DNA of 5,731 nucleotides, taken from contig CAAGFP010000215.1 in NCBI GenBank assembly GCA_900769175.1, positions 1 through 5,731 of the forward strand. Reading direction: 5' to 3'. Under the pieces are notes generated by a model. The model ran no database searches. It saw only the letters and a list, made by a program, of their open reading frames with translations, and was not told the DNA's origin. This DNA is from Lachnospiraceae bacterium (lineage in GTDB: Bacteria; Bacillota; Clostridia; Lachnospirales; Lachnospiraceae). The position numbers and the translations under genes are program-made. The first letter of the stretch is position 1. The number at the start of each line of letters is the position of its first letter. Below are positions 1-5,731 of the stretch, piece after piece.

Positions 1-46
1 CGCGCGGAGTGAGACTAAACCCGCGCGAAGTGGAAGTTTAGTCTCA
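1..46. other. Interleaved inverted repeats, representative copy (unit 1)
   Basis: Two perfect inverted repeats overlap in an A1-B1-A2-B2 order: stem A pairs 1-7 with 21-27 (seven G-C pairs) and stem B pairs 10-20 with 36-46 (eleven pairs). As RNA or single-stranded DNA this gives either of two competing hairpins, with a 13-nt or a 15-nt loop, or in principle an H-type pseudoknot. The same arrangement recurs at 65-110, 129-174, 193-238 and 257-302. In the final partial unit (321-349) only stem A can form. No T-run follows either stem on either strand, so these are not ordinary intrinsic terminators. Confidence 0.85.
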
Positions 47-349
47 ATGAAAGAAGGGAAAGCCCGCGCGGAGTGAGACTAAATCCGCGCGAAGTGTACG
101 TTTAGTCTCAATGAAAGAAGGGAAAGTTCGCGCGGAGTGAGACCAAACCCGCGCGAAGTAGAAGTTTAGTCTCAAATAAAAGAGGGAAAGCTCGCGCGGA
201 GTGAGACTAAATCCGCGCGAAGTAGAAGTTTAGTCTCAATGCAAGAAGGGAAAGTCCGCGCGGAGTGAGACTAAACCCGCGCGAAGTGGAAGTTTAGTCT
301 CAAATAAAAGAGGGAAAGCCCGCGCGGAGTGAGACTAAACCCGCGCGAA
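1..349. repeat. 64-bp tandem repeat array, five full units plus one partial
   Basis: Units start at 1, 65, 129, 193, 257 and 321, with an exact 64-bp period. The sixth matches units 1 and 5 for 29 bp and diverges at base 350. In unit coordinates each copy has CGCGCGG (1-7) and its perfect complement CCGCGCG (21-27). It also has TGAGACTAAAC (10-20) and its complement GTTTAGTCTCA (36-46), then an 18-bp purine-rich linker containing GGGAAAG. CGCGCGGAGTG (1-11) also recurs as CGCGCGAAGTG (22-32), so the unit holds a short direct repeat. All six units are very similar; for example, units 1 and 5 differ only at four linker positions. Stops occur in all plus-strand frames and 64 is not a multiple of three, so I see no coding role. 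Function unknown; candidates are a multi-site protein-binding region, a structured RNA region at the end of an upstream transcript, or an expanded intergenic repeat. The left end is cut by the window edge. Confidence 0.97.
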
Positions 350-390
350 AAGTAATTAGAAAAATATCTTATGTTTTTTGTGTGAATTGT

Positions 391-419
391 TTGACCATAT
401 TTCCGAAATGGTATAAAAT
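391..419 (+). promoter_or_regulatory. Sigma-A type promoter of the ABC-feoAB operon
   Basis: TTGACC (391-396) matches the -35 consensus at five of six positions. TAAAAT (414-419) matches the -10 consensus at five of six, with the ideal 17-bp spacer. An alternative register uses TATAAA (412-417), preceded by TG at 409-410 as an extended -10, with a 15-bp spacer. A-rich and T-rich tracts (359-367 and 374-379) lie upstream and could act as an UP element. Transcription would start near 426, giving a leader of roughly 20 nt. That start is downstream of the GTG at 382 and the ATG at 418, which excludes both as starts of the ATPase gene. I see no clear Fur, DtxR or PerR box. Confidence 0.72.
394..412. 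promoter_or_regulatory. Possible operator dyad in the promoter spacer
   Basis: ATTTC-C-GAAAT at 399-409 is a perfect 5-1-5 palindrome lying between the -35 and -10 elements. It is flanked by ACCA (394-397) and TGGT (409-412), which are also complementary but displaced by a 2-nt asymmetry. A dyad placed here would let a dimeric regulator block or remodel RNA polymerase binding. It resembles no operator I can name, and a palindrome this short can arise by chance. Confidence 0.35.
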
Positions 420-433
420 GATAAATCGAAAGA

Positions 434-439
434 GAGGTG
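434..439 (+). promoter_or_regulatory. Ribosome binding site that fixes the ATPase start
   Basis: GAGGTG is complementary to the end of 16S rRNA, and its GAGG core lies 7 nt before the ATG at 445. No comparable site precedes the in-frame GTG at 382 or the ATG at 418, so 445 is the preferred start. Confidence 0.75.
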
Positions 440-444
440 TCAAT

Positions 445-1545
445 ATGATACAGGTTAGTCATATTTCAAGAGTATATCCAAATGGCAAAGGTGTCAGGGA
501 TATCAGTTTTGATGTAAAGCCGAATACCATTATGGGTTTATTGGGACCGAATGGTGCAGGTAAAACAACTACTATGAGTGTAATTACCGGATTTGTGGCT
601 CCCGATGAAGGATGCGTTACGATAAATGGATTTGATATGATAGACAATCCGATCAAAGCAAAGAAATGTATCGGATATCTTCCGGAAATTCCTCCCGTTT
701 ATCCGGATATGTATGTTGAAGAGTATCTGGATTTTGTTTCTTCCTTAAAGCGGGTTCCGAAAGCAGAACGGAAGGAACAAATTAAAGAAATAATGGAGAA
801 AACAGATATTACATCTGTTTCCAGGCGATTAATCAAGAATCTTTCAAAAGGATATCGTCAAAGGGTCGGTATTGCCCAGGCCTTAATCGGAAATCCTGAG
901 GTCATTATTCTGGATGAGCCGACGGTTGGACTTGATCCGGAACAGATTATTGAAGTGAGAGATTTGATCCGTGGCCTGAAAGAAAAACATACCGTTATTC
1001 TCAGTTCCCATATTCTATCAGAAATTGCTGCGGTTTGTGATGAGTGTCTTATCATTGCATCCGGCAAAGTCGTTGCGATTGACTCAACTGAGAATCTGTT
1101 AAACCGCAAACATGGCGGACAGCTGATTAAGCTTACCGTAAAAGCTGATTCGAATCAGATGGATTCGCTTCTTTCTAAATGCGATTTCATCTCTGAGTAT
1201 AAAATGGCATCACAAAAGGATGCATATATTACTTATGAAATTTGCGGAAAAGAGGATCAGGATATCAGAGAATCCCTTTCCGAAGCGATGTTTAAGGAAG
1301 GCATCCTGATTCTGGAAGCGACGGTATCCAAATCCTCGCTCGAAGATATTTACTTGGATTTAATGAAAGATGTTGAGGCTGAAGAAGCAAATCAAGATGA
1401 TAAAACAAAAGCTGCCGACGCAGACAACAGTGATGGCGTATCTGAAGATTTCAATGAGGAAACTTTGGTTGAAAAATCCATAAATTCTGATGAAATAACA
1501 GAATCCGAAGCTGGAAATTCTGGCGAAAAAAAGGAGGAAAAATAA
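445..1545 (+). CDS. ABC transporter ATP-binding protein, GldA/CcmA-like
   Basis: This is the ATPase subunit (366 aa) of an ABC-2 type exporter; it acts at the cytoplasmic face and powers the membrane protein encoded immediately downstream. Visible motifs are Walker A GPNGAGKTT (34-42), a Q-loop region IGYLPE (76-81) where glutamate takes the usual glutamine place, the signature LSKGYRQR (133-140), Walker B VIILDEP (153-159) with catalytic E158, the D-loop GLDP (162-165) and the switch histidine H189. The GYLPE and LSKGY variants are typical of the gliding-type (GldA) and CcmA-like ABC branch, so they do not suggest an inactive enzyme. A regulatory region follows the nucleotide-binding domain to about residue 309. 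The last 57 residues (310-366) form a low-complexity tail with 20 Asp/Glu, probably disordered. The start at 445 is chosen over GTG 382 because of the promoter and ribosome site. The stop touches the next ATG. Substrate unknown. Confidence 0.93.
   Translation: MIQVSHISRVYPNGKGVRDISFDVKPNTIMGLLGPNGAGKTTTMSVITGFVAPDEGCVTINGFDMIDNPIKAKKCIGYLPEIPPVYPDMYVEEYLDFVSSLKRVPKAERKEQIKEIMEKTDITSVSRRLIKNLSKGYRQRVGIAQALIGNPEVIILDEPTVGLDPEQIIEVRDLIRGLKEKHTVILSSHILSEIAAVCDECLIIASGKVVAIDSTENLLNRKHGGQLIKLTVKADSNQMDSLLSKCDFISEYKMASQKDAYITYEICGKEDQDIRESLSEAMFKEGILILEATVSKSSLEDIYLDLMKDVEAEEANQDDKTKAADADNSDGVSEDFNEETLVEKSINSDEITESEAGNSGEKKEEK
1531..1537 (+). promoter_or_regulatory. Ribosome binding site of the permease gene, inside the ATPase tail
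   Basis: AAGGAGG is a near-perfect Shine-Dalgarno sequence 8 nt before the ATG at 1546. It lies inside the last codons of the ATPase gene, so the Lys/Glu-rich end of that protein partly reflects this site. This arrangement favours translational coupling of the two subunits. Confidence 0.85.
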
Positions 1546-3657
1546 ATGTTTGCAATTTATAAAAAAGAATTAAAGACATATTTTAAGTCCTTTTTTGGAT
1601 GGTTGTTTTTAGCGGTATTCAGTTTTTTCTCGGGGCTCTATGTAGTATTATATAATTTCTCATATGGAAATCCGTATATTTCACAAACGATTTCCGGGTT
1701 ATTTATCATTGTAATGTTTGTAATTCCCCTGCTTACAATGAGAGTGTTTGCAGAAGAGAAGAAGCAAAAAACCGATCAATTGATTCTGACTTCACCGGTT
1801 AGTATTCCGGCAGTTGTAATTGGTAAATTTTTAGCGCTTGCAACCATGATGCTTTTCTCCTGTACGGTTTTGGTGATCGGATGTCTCATTATGAGAATTT
1901 ACGGACAGGTTCCGTTTTGGGAAAGTGTAGTAGCTTTATTGGGATTCTGGCTGTTTGGTTGTATTTGTATTTCTGTGGGAATGTTTTTATCATCCATAAC
2001 CGAGCACCAGTTCATTGCCGCTATTTTTACCTATGGAATTTTTATTTTCCTGATGCTTGTGCCGAGTTTTTGTAAAATTTTATTCGGGGAAGATGCTTTT
2101 ATTAATAAAGTATTGTCGGTAGTTGATATTTTATCTCCTTTTGATAAAATGTTTTCCGGAATCATTGTCCTTTCCGATTTGTTCTATGTTTTATCTGCGA
2201 TTTCCATTATGCTTATCTTATCCACGCAGATTTTTGGAAAGAATATTTATAAATTCACACCGGGAAGAAAGGCTCAGTTTTTCTATACAACCATCGGAAC
2301 GATTGCGGTTATTGTAATCATTGTTGCTTTGAATGTCATTGTTCGTCAGATTCCTAAGGTTTATACAGAGTTTGATATTACGAACAAAGGATGGTATTCC
2401 ATTACCAAAACAACAAAGGATTTCTTAAAAACAGTTGATGAAGATATTACGATTTATGTCATTGATAATGAATCCGACATAGATGATGTAGAGAAAAGAT
2501 ATTTAGACCAGTATCAGTCTCTTTCAAAGCATATTAAAGTTGAATACAGACCGGTAGATCAATATCCTTCATTTGCATCCGGATATACAGAGGATCAACT
2601 TGCACAGGGTAGTCTTATTATTGTAAAGGGCGATAACTTCAGAGTCATTTCCTATTATGATTTATATGAGTCGACCATAAATTATCAGACCTATTCGCAG
2701 GAAATGACCGGAATTGATATCGAAGGTCAGATTACGGCAGCGATTTCAGCCCTTCTTTCCGATGAAGTATTCCGGGTATGTTATACAGAGGGGCACAATG
2801 AAATTTCAATGCCGGCTTCGGTATTAAAAAGACTGAAAAAGGGTGGATATGAAGCAGAAAGTCTTCCGCTTCTTACCAGTGAAATTCCTGAGGATTGCGT
2901 CGCTTTAATCGTAAACGGACCCAATAGTGATTTCTCACAAATTGAAGTAGAGAAAATTAAATCCTATGTTGAAAAGGGTGGCAGTCTTATTCTGATGGCA
3001 TCCCTCGATGTTGCAGACACGCCCAATTACGATGAGCTGTTAAGTTCCTTTGGCGCAACTGTTACAGAAGGAACGGTTATGGAAAGAAACGCCTCCTATC
3101 TTTATATGAATACGCCGACCTATTTGTTGTTATCTCCGCAGTCCCACAGTATTACCTCAAGCGTAGATAGTACAAACCGTTTATGTTTCTTCTTTGAAAC
3201 AAGAGGATTTGTTGTAGATGAAGAATCGGATGAATATAACGTAACGGAATTATTCACAACATCGGAAACCGGATACATGAAGGTCGTTGACGAGAATGCT
3301 TCCATCAATTATGAAGAAGGGGATGAAATGGGAGCCTATCCGGTTGCTGTTTTCTCAACGAAAATGCTTGAGGACGGAGGCATCGCAAGAGTTGTCGAAT
3401 TTGGTACTCCGGGCTTCATCTATGAAGATTTTGACAACGTGGTATCGAAAGCGAACTCAGACACCTTTATGGGAGCGATTGATTATATTACGGATAAAAC
3501 GATTTCTTCTTCCGTTCCGGCAAAGAGCGTTTCCTATGATCAGATTGCAGTAAATACAGGAATGGTATTCTTATATGCAGGTATCTTTTTAATTCTTGTA
3601 CCGCTTGCTTTGCTGATTACCGGAATTGTAATTATAATTTATAGGAGAAAGAGATAA
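1546..3657 (+). CDS. ABC-2 permease fused to a GldG-like extracytoplasmic domain (GldF-GldG fusion)
   Basis: This is the membrane subunit (703 aa) of the exporter powered by the preceding ATPase. Residues 1-230 form a GldF-type ABC-2 permease with six likely membrane helices near 17-37, 48-66, 91-115, 127-148, 155-175 and 205-228. The loop after helix 2, with AEEKKQKTDQLILTSPVS (69-86), is the conserved stretch of this permease family. A seventh helix (about 246-267) opens a GldG-like part. Its FDITNKGWYSIT (276-287) and the block around TEGH (414-417), LIVNGP (454-459) and YVEKGGSLILM (474-484) match the ABC-transport auxiliary fold. A final helix (about 673-698) is followed by a positive YRRKR end. 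The segment 268-672 should face outside and both termini inside. GldF and GldG are separate genes in Bacteroidota; single-chain forms are known in Firmicutes. The DUF4340-type partner often found next to such genes is not present between this gene and feoA. Substrate unknown. Confidence 0.88.
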   Translation: MFAIYKKELKTYFKSFFGWLFLAVFSFFSGLYVVLYNFSYGNPYISQTISGLFIIVMFVIPLLTMRVFAEEKKQKTDQLILTSPVSIPAVVIGKFLALATMMLFSCTVLVIGCLIMRIYGQVPFWESVVALLGFWLFGCICISVGMFLSSITEHQFIAAIFTYGIFIFLMLVPSFCKILFGEDAFINKVLSVVDILSPFDKMFSGIIVLSDLFYVLSAISIMLILSTQIFGKNIYKFTPGRKAQFFYTTIGTIAVIVIIVALNVIVRQIPKVYTEFDITNKGWYSITKTTKDFLKTVDEDITIYVIDNESDIDDVEKRYLDQYQSLSKHIKVEYRPVDQYPSFASGYTEDQLAQGSLIIVKGDNFRVISYYDLYESTINYQTYSQEMTGIDIEGQITAAISALLSDEVFRVCYTEGHNEISMPASVLKRLKKGGYEAESLPLLTSEIPEDCVALIVNGPNSDFSQIEVEKIKSYVEKGGSLILMASLDVADTPNYDELLSSFGATVTEGTVMERNASYLYMNTPTYLLLSPQSHSITSSVDSTNRLCFFFETRGFVVDEESDEYNVTELFTTSETGYMKVVDENASINYEEGDEMGAYPVAVFSTKMLEDGGIARVVEFGTPGFIYEDFDNVVSKANSDTFMGAIDYITDKTISSSVPAKSVSYDQIAVNTGMVFLYAGIFLILVPLALLITGIVIIIYRRKR
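3643..3647 (+). promoter_or_regulatory. Ribosome binding site of feoA
   Basis: AGGAG lies 11 nt before the ATG at 3659, slightly farther than ideal, and within the last codons of the permease gene. The stop of that gene (3655-3657) is one base before the feoA ATG, so terminating ribosomes could restart there. Confidence 0.65.
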
Positions 3658-3658
3658 A

Positions 3659-3898
3659 ATGACTCTTTGGGATGGTGAAAACAGTAACTCCTATATACTT
3701 AAGCAAATCATGCTGGAAGAAATCTTAGAGAGAAGACTTGAAGCGCTTGGTTTAAATGAAGGAACTGTTGTCACGATTATGAATAAAAAGAAATCCGGTG
3801 CCATGATTGTGAAGGTTCGCGGAACACGTCTCGCCCTCGGAAAGCATATTACTTCTCAGATAGAGGTAGAATCTAAGAAGGAGAAAGACAATGAGTAA
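3659..3898 (+). CDS. feoA: Ferrous iron transport protein A
   Basis: FeoA is a small cytoplasmic SH3-like protein that supports or regulates FeoB in ferrous-iron uptake. The 79-aa product has the usual FeoA length. It carries the family pattern: an N-terminal strand (SYILKQI, 11-17), a short helix with ERRLEALGL (24-32), the turn NEGT (33-36), two central strands around TIMNKKKSGAMIVKVRG (39-55), then TRLALGKHITSQIEV (56-70) with a charged tail. The RLxxLGL and RGxRLALG blocks are the recognisable FeoA features. The identification is strengthened by feoB, which starts inside the last codons of this gene (8-bp overlap in a different frame). Only one feoA copy is visible, and no FeoC is seen before the window ends. 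Confidence 0.93.
   Translation: MTLWDGENSNSYILKQIMLEEILERRLEALGLNEGTVVTIMNKKKSGAMIVKVRGTRLALGKHITSQIEVESKKEKDNE
3878..3883 (+). promoter_or_regulatory. Ribosome binding site of feoB, inside feoA
   Basis: AAGGAG lies 7 nt before the feoB ATG at 3891, within the coding sequence of feoA. It supports 3891 as the feoB start despite the 8-bp overlap. Confidence 0.8.
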
Positions 3899-5731
3899 AG
3901 CAGAATGTCACAATCAGGAGCCGGACAACATAGATAAAAGGGTTATGCCATACCATGTTGCTTTTGTGGGCAATCCGAATTGCGGAAAGACCACGTTGTT
4001 TAATGCCATTACCGGGTCGAAATTAAAGGTTGCTAACTGGCCGGGAGTCACCGTAGAAAAGAAAGAAGCAACCGTTGAGTTTGAAGGGGAGACGCTTTTA
4101 TTGGTAGATACCCCCGGGATTTATTCTCTGAGTACCTATACAATCGAAGAAAAAGTAACCAGAAACTGTGTCTTGGATGATGACATCGAAATCATAGTAA
4201 ATGTGGTGGATGCTTCCAATCTTGAACGTAATCTGTATCTGACATTACAACTGTTAGAGCTTGGAAAACCGGTTGTTTTAGCGTTAAATATGATGGATGT
4301 AATTAAAGAAAGAGGACTGGAAATTGATTTACATCGTTTTCCGGAGCTCCTTTGCGATATTCCGATTGTTCCGGTCAGTGCATTAAAGAAAACCGGGCTG
4401 GATATTTTACTCCATGCGGTTGTTCATCATAAAGAAGCTGTTACATTAGGGCAGGCGTTTCGTTATGATGAGAATATTGAAGATAAAATCAGTAAACTTG
4501 AAGTTGTCATGTCCGCAAGATACCCGAATCATTCCTCTGCAAGATGGCATGCCATAAAGCTATTGGAGAATGACGAAGAAGTATTGGATGAGCATCCGGT
4601 CAATGTATCGGATATTATTGACAGAAGTTATGCAAAAGAGATTATTCAGGCGAAATATGAATACATAGAAGAAATCATAAATGAGGTTTTATTCCATAAG
4701 GACAGAAAAGCCGCGAATACGGACCGGGCCGATGCACTTCTTACGCATCCGATTTGGGGATTGCCGTGCTTTCTGGTTATCATGGCAATTGTTTTTTTAC
4801 TTACATTCCTTTTAGGCGATTTCATAAAAGGGGGGCTTGAAGTTCTTCTTGAATATGTACAGCAACTTGTCAGTTCATTTCTGATTTCAATCAACACTGC
4901 TCCCTGGTTGATTTCGTTGATTACGGATGCGGTTTTTGGCGGAGTTGGCGGAATTCTTACTTTTATTCCGAATATTGCGATATTGTTTATTGCGCTTGCG
5001 ATTCTTGAAGACAGCGGGTATATGTCAAGAGTTGCCTTTGTTATGGATGGAATCATGGGGAAACTGGGATTATCGGGAAGAGCATTTCTTCCTATGATTC
5101 TCGGATTCGGCTGTACCGTCCCTGCTATTATGGCGACCAGGGCATTAGAGTCAGAGAAAGACAGAAGAAAAACGATGGTGATTACGCCGTTTATGTCCTG
5201 TTCGGCACGGCTTCCGATTTATGTTTTGTTTTCGGGACTGTTTTTTGGGAAATTTGCTCCCTTGGTTGCATTTGGAATGTATCTTTTGGGAATTTTGATT
5301 GCTCTGGCTACCGCTTTTGTCATGAATCTTTTTGATAAGAAAAAAAGCGGAAATCTGTCAGACAGTCTTTTAATTGAATTGCCGGAATACAAACGTCCCA
5401 ATGCGCATTCGATTTATATTTATGTCTGGAATAAACTAAAGGATTATCTTATGAAAGCCGGAACGACTATTTTCATAGCTTCCGTGATTATATGGTTTTT
5501 GCTTAATTTCAATCTGACAGGCATGGTTGAATCGCAATATAGTTTTGCGGCAATGATCGGTAAAATCATTGCTCCGGTTTTAATTCCCTGTGGACTTGGC
5601 TGCTGGCAGATTGTTGTATCACTCATTGCCGGAATATCTGCGAAAGAAGTAGTGGTTTCAAGCTTTACGGTATTATTTGCGTCTTCCGAAGGCGGGATGA
5701 ACATGATAGAGTCAATCCGAAAAGTATATCC
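3891..5731 (+). CDS. feoB: Ferrous iron transporter B (GTPase-linked), 3' end outside the window
   Basis: FeoB is the inner-membrane ferrous-iron transporter with an N-terminal G domain. The frame is open for 613 codons and runs off the window without a stop. G-protein motifs are complete: G1 GNPNCGKTT (27-35), G2 threonine in NWPGVT (49-54), G3 DTPG (73-76), G4 NMMD (133-136) and G5 SAL (163-165). A helical linker domain follows to about residue 280, then the membrane part from about 288. The first gate has GGVGGILTFIPN (350-361), EDSGYMSR (373-380), GFGCTVP (405-411) and MSCSARLP (435-442), with the conserved cysteines C408 and C437. The second gate begins near 525 and includes GISAKEVVVSSF (581-592). 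FeoB proteins are commonly about 650-770 aa, so only the last helices and C-terminus should be missing. The 19 residues before the G domain include a His and a Cys but no clear extra domain. No frameshift or lost key residue is seen. Confidence 0.97.
   Translation, partial: MSKAECHNQEPDNIDKRVMPYHVAFVGNPNCGKTTLFNAITGSKLKVANWPGVTVEKKEATVEFEGETLLLVDTPGIYSLSTYTIEEKVTRNCVLDDDIEIIVNVVDASNLERNLYLTLQLLELGKPVVLALNMMDVIKERGLEIDLHRFPELLCDIPIVPVSALKKTGLDILLHAVVHHKEAVTLGQAFRYDENIEDKISKLEVVMSARYPNHSSARWHAIKLLENDEEVLDEHPVNVSDIIDRSYAKEIIQAKYEYIEEIINEVLFHKDRKAANTDRADALLTHPIWGLPCFLVIMAIVFLLTFLLGDFIKGGLEVLLEYVQQLVSSFLISINTAPWLISLITDAVFGGVGGILTFIPNIAILFIALAILEDSGYMSRVAFVMDGIMGKLGLSGRAFLPMILGFGCTVPAIMATRALESEKDRRKTMVITPFMSCSARLPIYVLFSGLFFGKFAPLVAFGMYLLGILIALATAFVMNLFDKKKSGNLSDSLLIELPEYKRPNAHSIYIYVWNKLKDYLMKAGTTIFIASVIIWFLLNFNLTGMVESQYSFAAMIGKIIAPVLIPCGLGCWQIVVSLIAGISAKEVVVSSFTVLFASSEGGMNMIESIRKVY

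Noticed and set aside
1..349. CRISPR array
   Set aside because: The whole 64-bp period is nearly identical between units, including the linkers, so there are no unique spacers. The internal palindromes and the unit length also do not fit a CRISPR repeat.
357..380. Intrinsic terminator (A-rich then T-rich tract)
   Set aside because: The possible stem is almost all A-T with mismatches, has no GC base, and lies directly upstream of the promoter. It is better read as an AT-rich upstream tract.
382..444. Upstream GTG (382) or ATG (418) as the ATPase start
   Set aside because: Both lie upstream of the predicted transcription start near 426, have no ribosome site, and would add residues with no match to the ABC family, whose domain begins at MIQVSHIS.
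271..462. Minus-strand open frame of 63 codons
   Set aside because: It runs from the start of the ATPase gene through the promoter into the repeats, has no ribosome site, and its C-terminal part is translated repeat sequence.
3610..3638. Separate feoA promoter with a perfect TATAAT at 3633-3638
   Set aside because: The -35 partner TTGCTG matches only three of six positions. The implied start near 3645 would cut into the feoA ribosome site, and the AT-rich bases are explained by codons for the hydrophobic last helix of the permease.
4646..5056. Minus-strand open frame of 136 codons, and two shorter ones at 5219-5401 and 5444-5704
   Set aside because: They lie opposite the well-supported feoB frame, contain no recognisable motifs and have skewed composition typical of antisense shadows.

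Overview
The window looks like chromosomal DNA from a low-to-moderate GC Firmicute, most likely a member of Clostridia such as Lachnospiraceae. The evidence is the AT-leaning coding sequence with frequent CCG and GGA codons, strong AGGAGG-type ribosome sites, tightly abutting genes, a GldF-GldG fusion permease and a FeoA/FeoB pair. The family assignment is an inference from style, not from a database match.

Layout. Positions 1-349 hold a non-coding tandem array: five complete 64-bp units and a sixth that stops after 29 bp. The array probably continues to the left of the window, because a unit begins exactly at base 1. Each unit contains two interleaved perfect inverted repeats, one all-GC (7 bp) and one mixed (11 bp). 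A short AT-rich stretch (350-390) leads to a good sigma-A type promoter (391-419), whose spacer carries a palindrome. Four genes follow on the + strand: an ABC transporter ATPase (445-1545), a fused ABC-2 permease/GldG-like protein (1546-3657), FeoA (3659-3898) and FeoB (3891 to beyond the window end). Junction distances are 0 bp, 1 bp and an 8-bp overlap, so the four genes very probably form one translationally coupled operon.

How the genes may work together. The first two encode a complete-looking ABC-2 type export complex of the Gld type: a cytoplasmic ATPase with an acidic tail, and a membrane subunit with a large domain predicted to lie outside the cell. In bacteria with this system its substrate is usually unknown. 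FeoA and FeoB form the ferrous-iron uptake system, with FeoB as the GTPase-linked membrane transporter. No separate promoter for feoAB is convincing, so iron uptake appears to be expressed together with the exporter. The most unusual part of the window is the 64-bp array. I do not recognise it as a named repeat family.
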